Origin: Alloactinosynnema sp. L-07 | GTDB taxonomy: Bacteria > Actinomycetota > Actinomycetes > Mycobacteriales > Pseudonocardiaceae | Reading direction: 5' to 3' | DNA length: 64,000 nucleotides | NCBI RefSeq assembly: GCF_900070365.1 | Contig: NZ_LN850107.1 | Coordinates: 3,348,001-3,412,000 of the forward strand | Part shown: positions 26,901-36,400 of the stretch, piece by piece | Layout of the letters: every line of letters begins with the position of its first letter | Position numbering within the stretch: the first letter of the stretch is position 1 | Made by a program: the position numbers and the translations under genes | The notes under the pieces: generated by a model | Told to the model about the DNA's origin: nothing | Databases searched by the model: none | What the model saw: only the letters and a program-made list of their open reading frames with translations

Positions 26901-27715
26901 ACGACGGTTTCGGTGATCTTGCGGCCGAGTTCGTCGTAGGTGAAGGCCTTGGTGGCACCGGTCGGGTCGATGGTGGTCAGCTGCTCACCCAGCGGGTCGT
27001 AGGTGGCCGTCCACACTCCCGGCTGGCTGTTTCCGGGCAGAAGAGGATCGGTACGTCGGGTCTGGTTGCCGAGTTGGTCGTAGCCGAATGTCGTCTTGGC
27101 GCCCGCCGCGTCGGTCCACTCGAGAACTCGCCCCATGCCGTCGTAGGCGAACTGGATCTGCCCGCCGACCGCGGCGCCGGTGTCGGGACGGGTGTAGGCA
27201 GGTTGTGTGACCGATGCAGTCCGCCCCAGCTTGTCGAGTGCGGTGGTGGTGCGGTTGCCGTTGGCGTCGACGGACTCGGTCAGTTCCCCGAAGGTGTTGA
27301 ACCCGATGGACATCGTCGGGGCTGCGGCGGTCGCTGCGGCGCCGTTGGTCTCGACCTGAACCTGCGGCTGGGTGACCTTGGTGCGCTGTCCGGTCGCGTC
27401 GTAGCGGTAGGTGGTGACGTTGCCCCTGGCGTCGGTTGTGCTCAGTGCCAGGCCCCGCTGGTCTCGCGTCGTGCGGGTGAGGTGGCGGGCGGCGCCGTCG
27501 TGCTGGGTCGAGGTGAGCTCGCGGCCCAGTGGGTCGTAGGTGTAGTCGATCTGCCGTTCGGTGACGCCCTGCGGTGACTTCTGGACCAGCGAGGTGATGT
27601 TGTCGTCGGCGTCGTACGTGCGCTTCACCCATCGGTGGGAGCCGGTGGCCCACTGCTGGTCGACAGTTTTTTCCTCGGTGATGCGGCCTTCCGGGTCCCG
27701 GGTGTAGAGGGTCAT
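23897..27715 (-). CDS. RHS/YD-repeat protein, C-terminal part with variable toxin tip (5'-truncated)
   Basis: A 1272-aa open frame from an internal ATG (MTLYTRDPEGRITEEK). More than 30 YD repeats (YDALGR, YDPLGN types) lead to the core end GYAGGDPLGRTDPTGHY. A hydrophobic stretch, a Pro/Gly-rich linker and a tip of about 250 residues follow. The tip (CFYRAMSAKEFSRLL, ELFTTRNQEYSAGYL, YTVLVEFELHGG) vaguely resembles ADP-ribosyltransferase folds; this is weak. The RHS N-terminus and signal peptide are not in this frame because the gene is interrupted at 27717-28034. It may be a silent or displaced cassette, still followed by its overlapping immunity gene. Confidence 0.8.
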   Translation of the reverse strand: MTLYTRDPEGRITEEKTVDQQWATGSHRWVKRTYDADDNITSLVQKSPQGVTERQIDYTYDPLGRELTSTQHDGAARHLTRTTRDQRGLALSTTDARGNVTTYRYDATGQRTKVTQPQVQVETNGAAATAAAPTMSIGFNTFGELTESVDANGNRTTTALDKLGRTASVTQPAYTRPDTGAAVGGQIQFAYDGMGRVLEWTDAAGAKTTFGYDQLGNQTRRTDPLLPGNSQPGVWTATYDPLGEQLTTIDPTGATKAFTYDELGRKITETVVERIPAPTRNLTTRYRYNDFGGLAAVTTPDNRVTTFDNDGLGRPLTTIDAAGKSTKFTYDGFDRITSSIDPLGNKVTYGYDGAGRVKTRTELNPAGQTQRTRSVTYDPVGNQLTATDGAGVTTTNTYDALNRLRSVSQPIAAGQAITTSWGYDPAGHVTRVTDGNGNRTTYTINSRGRTESTVEPSTAATSALSNRTYTASYDAEGRLVTMAKPAGVTVTSSYDPLGNMVRQTGSGTVAPTADRVFGRDLLGRLVSASAPTGTNTYTYDDRGHLVNANGPGGTSAFAFGGDGQKSSATTTAGTTTYTYDTAGRLATAIDPLSGTTSTYGYDDASRLTSIGYGAGKATRTYGYDDLNRLAADTTKDPAGAVTASIAYTYDTADRLTGKTVTGLAGAAVNTYGYDQAGRLTSWNNGTTTTDYGWDGAGNRTRDGPTTSTYDERNRLLARGDTTYTYKSRGVLASSTTNGTTTALAFNAFDELASEATATYQYDGLGRLATRTGTALTYAGASQDITGDGTGTYTYLPNGTPLGVRQGSLTGLALTDRHTDLVGVVDPATGAPAASRAYDPFGQQIATTGTQPALGFQHQYTDPTTGSVNMGARWYRPTNGGFGSRDTAMLDPRDLANANRHGYAGGDPLGRTDPTGHYACAVALAGGPAAPALAGACVAGHLIAFGLTFIAQEAAQEAMTGGSLRGQRTPWPRPDAKSNPRDDGPSCRTDCWRPPAPPNTPPNPPGPWTPPGPAPGKRKPASGGGGSGGGGGHRTVQADENKLRAILNALTPHTKPGATMSIAESVADGIADIEDEVLVALGLLDPTPTEIFDPQEEAESAGRPRFDVDQRKQTSHCESDANGEYFNNGRECFYRAMSAKEFSRLLGNGRLQLQENRTELFTTRNQEYSAGYLGSGSAGKKYTVLVEFELHGGSTKAMYDPNVARRGDIPDGPRRGWHDEYLGLGSVAGADGRSDILHVKAENPAVSYGFRKLTIDQYFNSNVVSARVIGGVG

Positions 27716-27716
27716 G

Positions 27717-28034
27717 GGGAGCTGGCGCCCGGCCCGGCTCGCGCGGCGATCCGGTCGGTGTTCCTCAGCCACGTGATCGGCGGCAAGGGCCTGTCGCGCG
27801 GCCCCCGCTTCCGCTCGCTCGTGCGGACCGTCACCCCGGACGCGGTGCTGACGGGCGTGTCCAGGCTGGCGGGCGTCTTGGCGCGGGACGAAGAAGAAGG
27901 CGCGGTGCTCGTCGTGGACGTCGGCGGCGCCACCACCGACGTCTACTCCGCTGTATCCACTGTGGACGGTGAACGCGCGGCGACGGTCGCGCTGCCCGCC
28001 GACCGCCGCACGGTCGAGGGCGACATCGGCATGG
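27717..28034 (+). pseudogene. Internal fragment of a glutamate mutase MutL-like gene inserted in an RHS gene
   Basis: About 106 plus-strand codons read like the middle of MutL ASKHA-fold proteins: RSVFLSHVIGGKGLSRGP, VTPDAVLTGV, AVLVVDVGGATTDVYSAV, RRTVEGDIGM. Both ends are abrupt: RHS reading (YTRDPEGR on one side, LWQTETWGG on the other) resumes within a few bases. The fragment has no start, stop or partner gene, and it puts the two RHS halves in different frames. Confidence 0.7.
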
Positions 28035-29121
28035 CCAGACCGCCCCAGGTCTCGGTCTGCCAGAGGAACCCGCCGGTGTAGTAGTGGTCGCGCAGGCTTT
28101 GCGGGTGCTTGGTGCCGGTGATCGGGTCGGTGTAGTCCTTGAGGATGTCGGTGAAGAGCAGGTTGTCGGCGTAGTAGCGGAACTCGATGGTGCGGCCCAT
28201 GGCGTCGGTGCGGCCGGCCAGCCGACCGGCCGGGTCGTAGGCGTTGGACTCGGTGACCACGTCGTGGGCCGCGGTCCCGTCACCGGTGAATCCCTTGACC
28301 GTCGTGGTGGCGGGCAGGTGCCGCAAGGGTTCGTAGGTGTAGGTGTATTCGGTGCCGCCCGCGTCGACGAGCTTCGAGCGGGCCCCGGTCGTGTCGTACT
28401 CGGTCCTGGTGACACCGCCCATGGGATCGGTGACCGTCGCGGTTCGCCCGAAAGCGTCATAGGTGAACCCGACGGTGCGGGCGGGGTCGTTGCCCGCGAC
28501 ATCCTCGACGACGGAGGTCGCGGGTGTGCCGGACGGGTTGTAGGTGTGCTTGATCCGCTGCTGGTGGGCGACGCCGGTGACCTCGTTGGTGACGGCGGGG
28601 TCGACCTGCTCGGTCACCCTCGACATGCCGTCGTAGACGTAGGTGGTCTTGGCTCCGGCGGGGACCGCGTCGGACACAGCGATCTGTTCCACCGCACGGC
28701 CGAGTCCGTCGTAGGTGGAGGTGGTCACCATGCCCGCCGGGTCGGTGACCTGGCGGAGGTCACCGTTGGCGACGTAGGCGAATCTGGTCACGCCGCCGCC
28801 GGGTTTGGTCGCGGTCAGGTGCAGGCCCGGTGGCATGGTTCCGCCGTCGACCGCGGCCTCGGTGCCGGTGGTGTAGGTGTACGACGTCGTGCGCTTGGTG
28901 GCGGCGTCGGCGCCGGGGGTCGCCGTGCTGAGCAGGTTCCCGGTCGTCGCGTAGGTATAGGTCGTCAGGTAGGTGTTGTCGGTCTCGTTCGCCGAGCGTC
29001 CGTCACGATGTTCGGTGACCCGGTTGTTGCGGGGATCGAGCGGGTCGGCCGGGTTGAGGAAGTAGGACTGGTACGAGATGTAGCAGCTGTCGCCGGCGCG
29101 GCACGGTCGTTTGGACAGCAC
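28035..29121 (-). pseudogene. RHS/YD-repeat protein, middle part separated from its ends
   Basis: About 360 codons of YD repeats (TEHRDGRSANETDNTYLTTY, TYDGLGRAVEQ, YDAFGRTATVTDPMGG), ending at GGFLWQTETWGG where the MutL-like fragment starts. The 5' side joins a piece copied from the other RHS gene, in a different frame. It belongs with the open frame at 23897-27715 and together they would form one large RHS core. Confidence 0.75.
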
Positions 29122-29544
29122 GTCTGGCTACCCGCGGGCAGCACACGGGTCAGCGTGTTGCCCGCGGCGTCGTAGGTGTAGCTGGTGGTGCCCGTGGTGC
29201 CCCCGGGCGTAGCAGTGGAGGTCGCCGACACCGCATGCGGGCGGACACCACCCGGCGCCGGGTACGTGTACATCGTGCTGGTGTCCCCACCCGGCGAACC
29301 AGGCAACGCATGCTGGACCTCGCGGGTCCGCAAACCGAGAGCGTCGAACTCCCACGAACGCCAATACGGAGTTGGCCCACCCACCGTGGTCGCGCCGGCA
29401 GCGGCGGCACAGTTGTCGGTCGCCGTCCAGGCTTTGGACAGGCGCGCCAAGGCGTCGTAGTCGAAACACTGGGTACGGACCGGAGCGTTGTTCTGCGGGT
29501 GACCCTGAACGTTGACGATCCGCTTGACGTTGCCGAACGGGTCG
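29120..29544 (-). repeat. Direct repeat copy 1 (425 bp)
   Basis: Identical by eye to 31895-32316 apart from an extra GTG triplet (GGTGGTGCCC against GGTGCCC). It lies inside the RHS fragment. Confidence 0.9.
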
Positions 29545-29555
29545 TAGGTGTTCAT
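29120..29555 (-). pseudogene. RHS core fragment, near-identical copy of part of the intact RHS gene
   Basis: Starts at an ATG as MNTYDPFGNVKRIV and matches 31895-32316 of the intact RHS gene (29120-29544) except for one 3-base insertion. It ends at AGSQT, where it is joined out of frame to the second RHS gene. Near-identity means the duplication or gene conversion is recent. Confidence 0.85.
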
Positions 29556-29594
29556 GCCTCGGCGTTAAGCCCACGCTGCGGGATCTCCTCCACC
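29551..29594 (-). repeat. Short cassette-junction repeat, copy 1
   Basis: Read on the minus strand it is a GGAGGAGATCCCG block followed by a near-match ending in GCCGAGGC(A/G)TGAAC. A diverged copy lies at 30152-30198. Both copies could encode a short tail EEIP...L.AEA-stop and both lie directly 5' of a displaced RHS piece. Confidence 0.6.
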
Positions 29595-29634
29595 TCATCT
29601 GCCCGTCATATCGCGCACCGGCCGAGCGATTCAC

Positions 29635-30048
29635 CTACATCGCCCTGAGCTCGCTCCGTAGACGTATCACTACATCCTTCGAAATTCGCGATTCCTCTTT
29701 CATTTCCTCAACCCAGCGCGCGGCGAGGTCCATCCAATATTTGCGACCGGAACGCCAGGCCGTAAGAACTGTCGACTCCAAGAGTTCATCGATCGCTAGA
29801 TCACCGTTTCGCTCGATCGCTTCTCGGCATGAAATCAGCTCTGTGAGGACATCCACGAATGGCCGCTCCATAAACGGCCACATCGGAACGAAGTCAGCAT
29901 CTACTAATGTTGCTCGGCCTTCGGATTCAATCCCAATACCAAGCACTCCGGACGGCATCGAACCCAGCCATGCGCCGTCGCCACGGTAAAGTATCGGAAT
30001 CCAGCGTCCGACATCATCCACACGGTTTGTGGTCAAAATCAACACCAT
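29635..30048 (-). CDS. Orphan immunity-type protein
   Basis: A 137-aa acidic protein without signal peptide or membrane helix (RWIPILYRGDGAWLGSMPSG, VDADFVPMWPFMERPF, then a long helix with WRSGRKYWMDLAARWVEEMK). The family is not recognised. It directly follows, and overlaps, the last codons of a truncated toxin tail, as immunity genes do. The start could also be a GTG at about 30024. GC content is lower than in the surrounding RHS genes, typical of exchanged toxin-immunity cassettes. Confidence 0.6.
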   Translation of the reverse strand: MVLILTTNRVDDVGRWIPILYRGDGAWLGSMPSGVLGIGIESEGRATLVDADFVPMWPFMERPFVDVLTELISCREAIERNGDLAIDELLESTVLTAWRSGRKYWMDLAARWVEEMKEESRISKDVVIRLRSELRAM

Positions 30049-30154
30049 GCCCCTTGAGGAAGTCCTGGAACTGCGAGCGCGCCCCGTCGTTCCACCTGCG
30101 CCCGTAGTGGCACCCTCTCCGTAACACCAACTTGTTGCCATCTGAAGGCAGGGT
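30014..30154 (-). pseudogene. Orphan C-terminal tail of an RHS-type toxin
   Basis: A 46-codon open frame without a start reads KLVLRRGCHYGRRWNDGARS, QFQDFLKGHGVDFD, then a stop that overlaps the orphan immunity gene region. It has the size and position of the last part of a displaced toxin domain. No family assigned. Confidence 0.45.
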
Positions 30155-30198
30155 TCACGCCTCGGCGGTTAGCTCACACCACGGGATCTCCTCCAACC
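30152..30198 (-). repeat. Short cassette-junction repeat, copy 2
   Basis: Diverged copy of 29551-29594. It begins just after the Imm35-like stop; the possible GTG-started peptide VNLDRLEEIPWCELTAEA overlaps that stop (GTGA). Confidence 0.6.
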
Positions 30199-30207
30199 TG
30201 TCAAGGT

Positions 30208-30486
30208 TCACAAGTGTCCGATCTGTCGTTCTATGGGGCTACCGGATGATCCGAGGAACGCCTCCTTTCCAGACTTCGGCACCACCACTGGCCCGTTGCC
30301 CACCAGGGACGCCCTAATTTCCTTGCCAACCAAGAATTGACGGGTGTTATATCCAAACACCCAAGCCGTGGGATATTCCACGCAAGAACAGATGACAATA
30401 TCCACACCGTGCGCGGGCCGCACTTGGGAATCCAAAATTCCCTGCGCGATCTCGTAGGCGTCCTGCAAGACCATCCGATTCATCAT
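30208..30486 (-). CDS. Imm35/YrhB-like immunity protein for the RHS Tox-PL tip
   Basis: A 92-aa protein. IVICSCVEYPTAWVFGYNTR, SLVGNGPVVVPKSG and FLGSSGSP match the Imm35/YrhB-type immunity family. The ATG overlaps the RHS stop (ATGA). Imm35-type proteins are frequent partners of papain-fold (Tox-PL) tips, and the upstream RHS gene ends in such a tip. It should bind and block that toxin in the producer's cytosol. Confidence 0.82.
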   Translation of the reverse strand: MMNRMVLQDAYEIAQGILDSQVRPAHGVDIVICSCVEYPTAWVFGYNTRQFLVGKEIRASLVGNGPVVVPKSGKEAFLGSSGSPIERQIGHL

Positions 30487-33400
30487 CCTGTCCTAATGAA
30501 GGCGAACTCAGTGTATCCATCAAAGGAAGCCGCTCGACCTCTACCTATTTGGTAGTCAATAAACTTTACCCGACCGTTCTTTACAACCGCGTTCCACGTA
30601 TGGGCAGTTCCGTCCGCGCGCGCTCCATAGACAATGCCACGGGCGCCGTTCCCGGCCGAAATAAGGTCGTACTCAATGGTAGCCCGACTAGGCATCCAGC
30701 GCCATTGAGACCCCGCACGGGCTTCGATCTGGTCCATCCCGTACGGAATGGGTACGTCGGGGTCCAGCTTGATCGCTGAAGCAGGATGCCCGGCCAATGT
30801 CGCGTCACCAGCAACGACACAAGACGAACAGTTCTGTGTGCCACGGACCTTGTTGACATTGTGCAAGGCGCGACGGATTCCGTTGCGGACTGCGGTTCCG
30901 ACGCTCCGGACACCAGCGCGGACGGCCTGGCTGATGGCGAGGTTAGCGCCCTTGCCCAGTGGCAGTAGGTTCAGGCCGAGCAGTAAGGCGTCCCATTCGT
31001 TCGCAGGCCGGTTGCCAATTGTGTAGGACCACTCACAAAATCCGGGTGCCGCTTTTCCGCTGTTGCAGAAGTAGGTGGCCCAATGGACGATCGCCTGTTC
31101 GTAGGTTTCACCCGGTTTCATCATGGTCGGCCGGCCCGGGACTCCCCGTTGCATATCCTGGCGGGTGGGCAACCGATGCCCGTGGATAACCGGCTGGTTG
31201 AGACCGTCTCCGGTCCCGGTCTCAACCTGGTGCTGATACTGCACGTCTTCCTGGGAGTCACATCCGCCGCTAGTGTCCATCGAGCAACCCACGCCGTGGT
31301 TGTCGCCGCTCCCCCTGGACTCGCAGCCGTCGCAGAAAAGGCCCGTGGGGTCCGATGCGGTGGTGGGATTGTTGTTGGCGTAGGTATAACCGGCCCAACT
31401 CTGTGGATCGGCGGGGATCAGCAGCGGGTCGACGCTGATGAAGCGGCCCAGCGTGGGGTCGTACTTGCGGGCGCCTATATCGGATAACCCGGTCGTCGGG
31501 TTCGTCGGCTTGCCCAAGAACCCGTGGTTGTCTGGCCAGGGCCCGCCCTGCGCCGCACCCAGCGCATTGCCATACGGATCGAGCTCACGACGAGTCACCG
31601 CGAACCCGACCGCATTCATCGCGACCTGCGCGGTGCCGTGGTGGTCGGCGTGCAGGTATTGGACGTTTCCGCCGGCCACCCGCATCGCGATGACCTGACC
31701 CGCGTGGCTGTAGTAGCGCGTACCGGTGATCGCCCCTGTCGATGTGTTACGAGCCCATTCCTGACCAGGCAGATAGAGAGTCGTCGTACCCGGTTCGCGA
31801 CGAATCAGCTGGTTGCCGTCGGCGTCGTAGACGTAGGTGGTGTCACCCGCGGGTGTGGCGATCTTGGCGAGACGGTTGTTCTCATTCCACGTCAACGTCT
31901 GGCTACCCGCGGGCAGCACACGGGTCAGCGTGTTGCCCGCGGCGTCGTAGGTGTAGCTGGTGCCCGTGGTGCCCCCGGGCGTAGCAGTGGAGGTCGCCGA
32001 CACCGCATGCGGGCGGACACCACCCGGCGCCGGGTACGTGTACATCGTGCTGGTGTCCCCACCCGGCGAACCAGGCAACGCATGCTGGACCTCGCGGGTC
32101 CGCAAACCGAGAGCGTCGAACTCCCACGAACGCCAATACGGAGTTGGCCCACCCACCGTGGTCGCGCCGGCAGCGGCGGCACAGTTGTCGGTCGCCGTCC
32201 AGGCTTTGGACAGGCGCGCCAAGGCGTCGTAGTCGAAACACTGGGTACGGACCGGAGCGTTGTTCTGCGGGTGACCCTGAACGTTGACGATCCGCTTGAC
32301 GTTGCCGAACGGGTCGAAGGTGTAGGCGAGGTCGTCGACCTGTGGCCAGGCTCCCCTGGAGCTGAGGGTGGAGCGGGTAAGCCGATGGGTGTGCGAATCG
32401 CGCTCAATGCTCAGCGTTCCGCCGTAACCGCCTCCGGCGAGTTCCAGGGCGACGGGCTCACTGAACGCATTGACGGTGCTGCCAGAGACGTAGTCCCAAC
32501 TCGGGCTCGTCATGGTGCGAGGGTTGCCGTGGCGGTCGTAGGTGGTGTTGAGGTCCTCGCCAAGCAGACCGCCCTTGGTGGGCGGGGTGATTCGCCTGGG
32601 TAGGCCGGTGCTGGTGAAGGCGAACGTCGTCTTGTGGTTGCCACTGAGGCCGGTTTCGCTCGTTGGTACGCCGATCACCTGGTCCCATGGCAGGCCTGCG
32701 GGGTTGTATCCAGTGACGCCGACCCTGTAGTCGCCGGTGGGGGTGTGTCGGGTGCTGTAGGCGAGCTTGCCGACGCCGTATTGCGCTGTGTCGTAGTTCC
32801 AGGAGGCGAGCTTGACCCGGGTCGCGAGGTCGATCCCGGAGTACTCGACGGTCTTGCGGTCGAGGTCGTCGTAGGTGAAGGACAGGGCCTGGCCGCGGCC
32901 GTCGGTGGTGCTGGTGATGCGGCCACCGAGGTCATAAGCGGTGGTGGTGCGTCCTGCGTCGGGGTCGACGCGTGCGGTTTGGCGGCCGAGGAAGTCGTAC
33001 TCGTAGCGCCATTCGTTGCCCGCATGGTCGGTCATCTTCTCCAGCCACCCGAGCGCGGAGAAATGGTAGCCGGTGGTTTGGGCTGCTCCGCCGGTGACGG
33101 AGTTGCCGTTCACGGTTGGGGCGGCGGTGTAGTGCAGCAGTGCGGTGTTGCGGCCGCGAGCGTCCGTGACCGCGGTCGTGGTCACGCCGCCCTGCGGCGG
33201 GATGGTGGTGATGCGGTCACCACCGTGGACGGTGTTCGTGGTGGTTACAGCGGTCAGGCCACGCAGGGCGGTGACGGCGACAGGGCGGCCCGTGCCGTCG
33301 TATGTGGTGCTGGTGCGGTCATCGACGCTCGCGTCGGGGACCGACGCCAGTGTGGTGCTCGGTGTGCCGGTGGTGGCGAATCGGTTGTTGGACGAGACGA

Positions 33401-36400
33401 CCCAGCCGTGCGAGTCGTAGAACATGGTCGCTGCCACACGGTTGCTCACACCGTTGGGGTCGGAGACGTCGTCGGTTTGGATCTGCCGGGGTTGTCCGAT
33501 CGAGTCGAACAGCTTGATCGACGTGACGTAGTTGGTGCCGGTGTTGTAGTCGACCAACTTCTTCGTTGTCACCGCCGAGTGGCCGTCGTTACGAAGGAGG
33601 TACTCGTAGCGCACGTTCGGGTCTGTGGTGGGCGCCTTGGCGCGGCCGGGCATCCACACCGCGGTAAGCCTGCCGAGCGCGTCGTAGTCGACATCGGTTC
33701 GGCGGCTGCTGAGGTCGATGGTGGCGACGGTCAATCCGCGCGAGGGTTCCAGGTGGACGGTGGCGCTCTGGTTCTTCGGGTTGGTGTTGCGGATCTGGGA
33801 CAGGATCCCGCCTGCGGCGGGGGTGTAGGCGATCGTGGACACCTTGCCCAAGGCGTTGGTCAGCGACGTCGGCCGGCCCGCGCCGTCGTAGACGGTGGAC
33901 GATGTCTGCTCGAAGGTAAGGGTGCCCGAGCTGTTCGCCGTCGCCGTTTCGGTCCGTGTGGCGTGTCCGGCACCGGTGACCACCCCGTGGGCGGCGTTGT
34001 CGTAGTACGTCTTGGACGCGCTGAGGATGTTCGCTTGAGGCGTGCCGCCGGTCGGGCACGCCTGCTGCGACGTGGTGGTCTGCTTGAGCCGATCACGGAT
34101 CCACGAAGTGAGATTCTCGGCGAACGCGTTGGTCGTACACAGGTCGGGCAGTCCGTCGGCGGACTCGGTGATCGAGACGACGCGGCCCAGATCGTCGACC
34201 TGGTTAACCGTGCTCGTGGTGCGCACGCCGCCGGAGGCGAGGTTGGTGACCGCGCGCGAGCGGGTGGTGGCGACCACTGCCGCTGTTTGGGCAGGCAGGC
34301 CGGCGCGTGACCGCGAGGCGGTGGTGGTGATCAGGCTCGGGTTGTTGACCGAGGTGCTGATCTGGGTACCGCCGTCGCCATCGAATGTTTGGGTTTCGAA
34401 GGGGGTGCCCGCGAACTGATCGGTGTCGGTCACCGACTCACCGAGTGAGTTGGCTACCGCGACCGACCGTTTCCCGCCACCGGGCAGAGTGTCGTCGTGC
34501 ATGCCGCGGAAGTAGGTGCTGCGCGTCAACGTCTGCCGCTCCGGCAGGACACCGGTGCGCGTCTCGACCTTCGCGTAGCCGCGGAACTGGCCGTAGGTGC
34601 GGTGATGAGGTTTGACCAGTTCGTTGTCGTCGAAGTGGAACGCGGGCGCGCCCAGGTAGGTGTAGTCGGTGCGCTGTGTCGGTGACTGCGCGACCGTCCC
34701 GCTGAAGACCGTGTCCTGCACCTCGACACGGATGACGACGTACTTGTGGTAGTAGTCGAGGATCGGTTCTTCCTCGTACGGCAGGTACCGGAAGACCGGG
34801 AAGCACCGCTTGTCCACGTTGGCCGGGTCGCCAGGCACATTGGTGCTGGTGCACTCGGTGGGACTGTAGGTGATCTTGATGTCCGAGCCGGTCTCGGTGC
34901 GAATGTTGCTCATCCGCCAGAACGGCATGGCGGCGGCGTTGTGGTAACCGACGACTCGGTTGTCGTGTGCTTGGCTGGTGAAGCTGACCGGCGGTGTGGT
35001 CACCGAGGCGCCGGTCGCGTCGTACCCGGTGCGGACGATCGAGTCCAGCACGACCGCCGGAATCGCGGCCGGGACACTGTGGGTGAGTTGGTAGCGGTCA
35101 ACCACGATGGGGCCGTTGCCTACGTTGTACTGCGTTTTGATCGCGGTGAGTCGTTTGGTGGACCAGAACGTGGGCGCGTGGTTGTTGCAGACCGCGGCTG
35201 CGAGACACTGCTGGTCGACCGGAGTGTCGGGCCAGTACGCGGCGTTCGCGGTGGTGAACTGCGATGGGTCGCAGGTGATCGAACCGGACGGGATGCAGCG
35301 CTCGGCGGTCTCGAAGACCACCTGGCCGGGCACGGTCTCGGTGTAGATCGAGCCGTTGGCCTCCCGCATGCCGTAATCGATGCGCTTGAGGGTTCCGCCA
35401 CGGACGTACTGCACGCCGGTGGTGGCGTTGGCGGCACCGTAGTAGTTCGTCTCAGGTGCGTAGTAGTACGCAGTGGTGTTGCTGTCGGGGTCGCGGATGA
35501 AGTCCAGGTTCCACCGCCACGCCTTGACCGCACCGCCGTTGGCACCGTGGATCGGCACGGTCCACGCTGAGTTAGTGGTCTCCTGGCTGGTGTGCCCTGG
35601 ACCGCTGTTGCGGCCGAAGAAGTACTGGACGCCGTCCGTGGTGGTGATCTTCCAGTACTCACCGTTGTGGGCACCGTTCACCGCGCCGGTGAGCTGTTCG
35701 ACTCGAGCGCCGTCGTCACTGGCTGGGCGCCAGGTCTGTGTGGCGTCGTCGAATACCAGCTGCGTGGACTTGCCGTTGAGGCTCAATGTGAGGAGGTGGC
35801 CCGCCCAACACAGGTCCGGTGTCTTCTGGGCCGCGGGCAGCGCGGTGTCGTCCTTGCACGCGCGGTAGGTGCGCTCGATGAAGCCGGGCGAATACTCCCA
35901 GCCCTGGCCTATCCAGGATGACTGGTTGTTCGTTCCCGAAGTCAGGCCGTCAACCTTGGATGAGTCGTAGCTGAGCTTGATCGACGGGGCCGATCCGGCG
36001 GCGACCGGCGGCATCGAGATCGGGTACGACCACGAGAACGACCCGGTGTTCCCACCGACTGACCAGGTGCCCGAGGGGGACAGGGAGCTGGCTTCGTAGG
36101 TGCCGTTCGCTCCTGATGTGCTACCGACCGCTGCCATCACCATGGGTTGGGCGTCGGTGAAGTCGACCTTAGTGGTGACGGTCTCCGTGCCGGGGTCGTT
36201 GGCGTACTCGAGCGGTCGCTGCTCCTGGCAGTTGGGGGCTTCCGGGGTGCTCATCGCACACGCAGGCAGCTGGACCAGGCGCAGACGCGCCCCGAAGTCG
36301 CCGCCCGCGGCGTAGCGGAAGTCTGCGTAGTGGACCGTGACCTTCACCGATCGCGCGTTCTCAGAACGCGGCGTGACCGCTAGAAGGGCGCCGTGCACGC

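Noticed and set aside
24963..28960. Regular repeating DNA considered as a CRISPR or satellite array
   Set aside because: The period follows YD protein repeats with diverged codons; there are no identical repeats with unique spacers.
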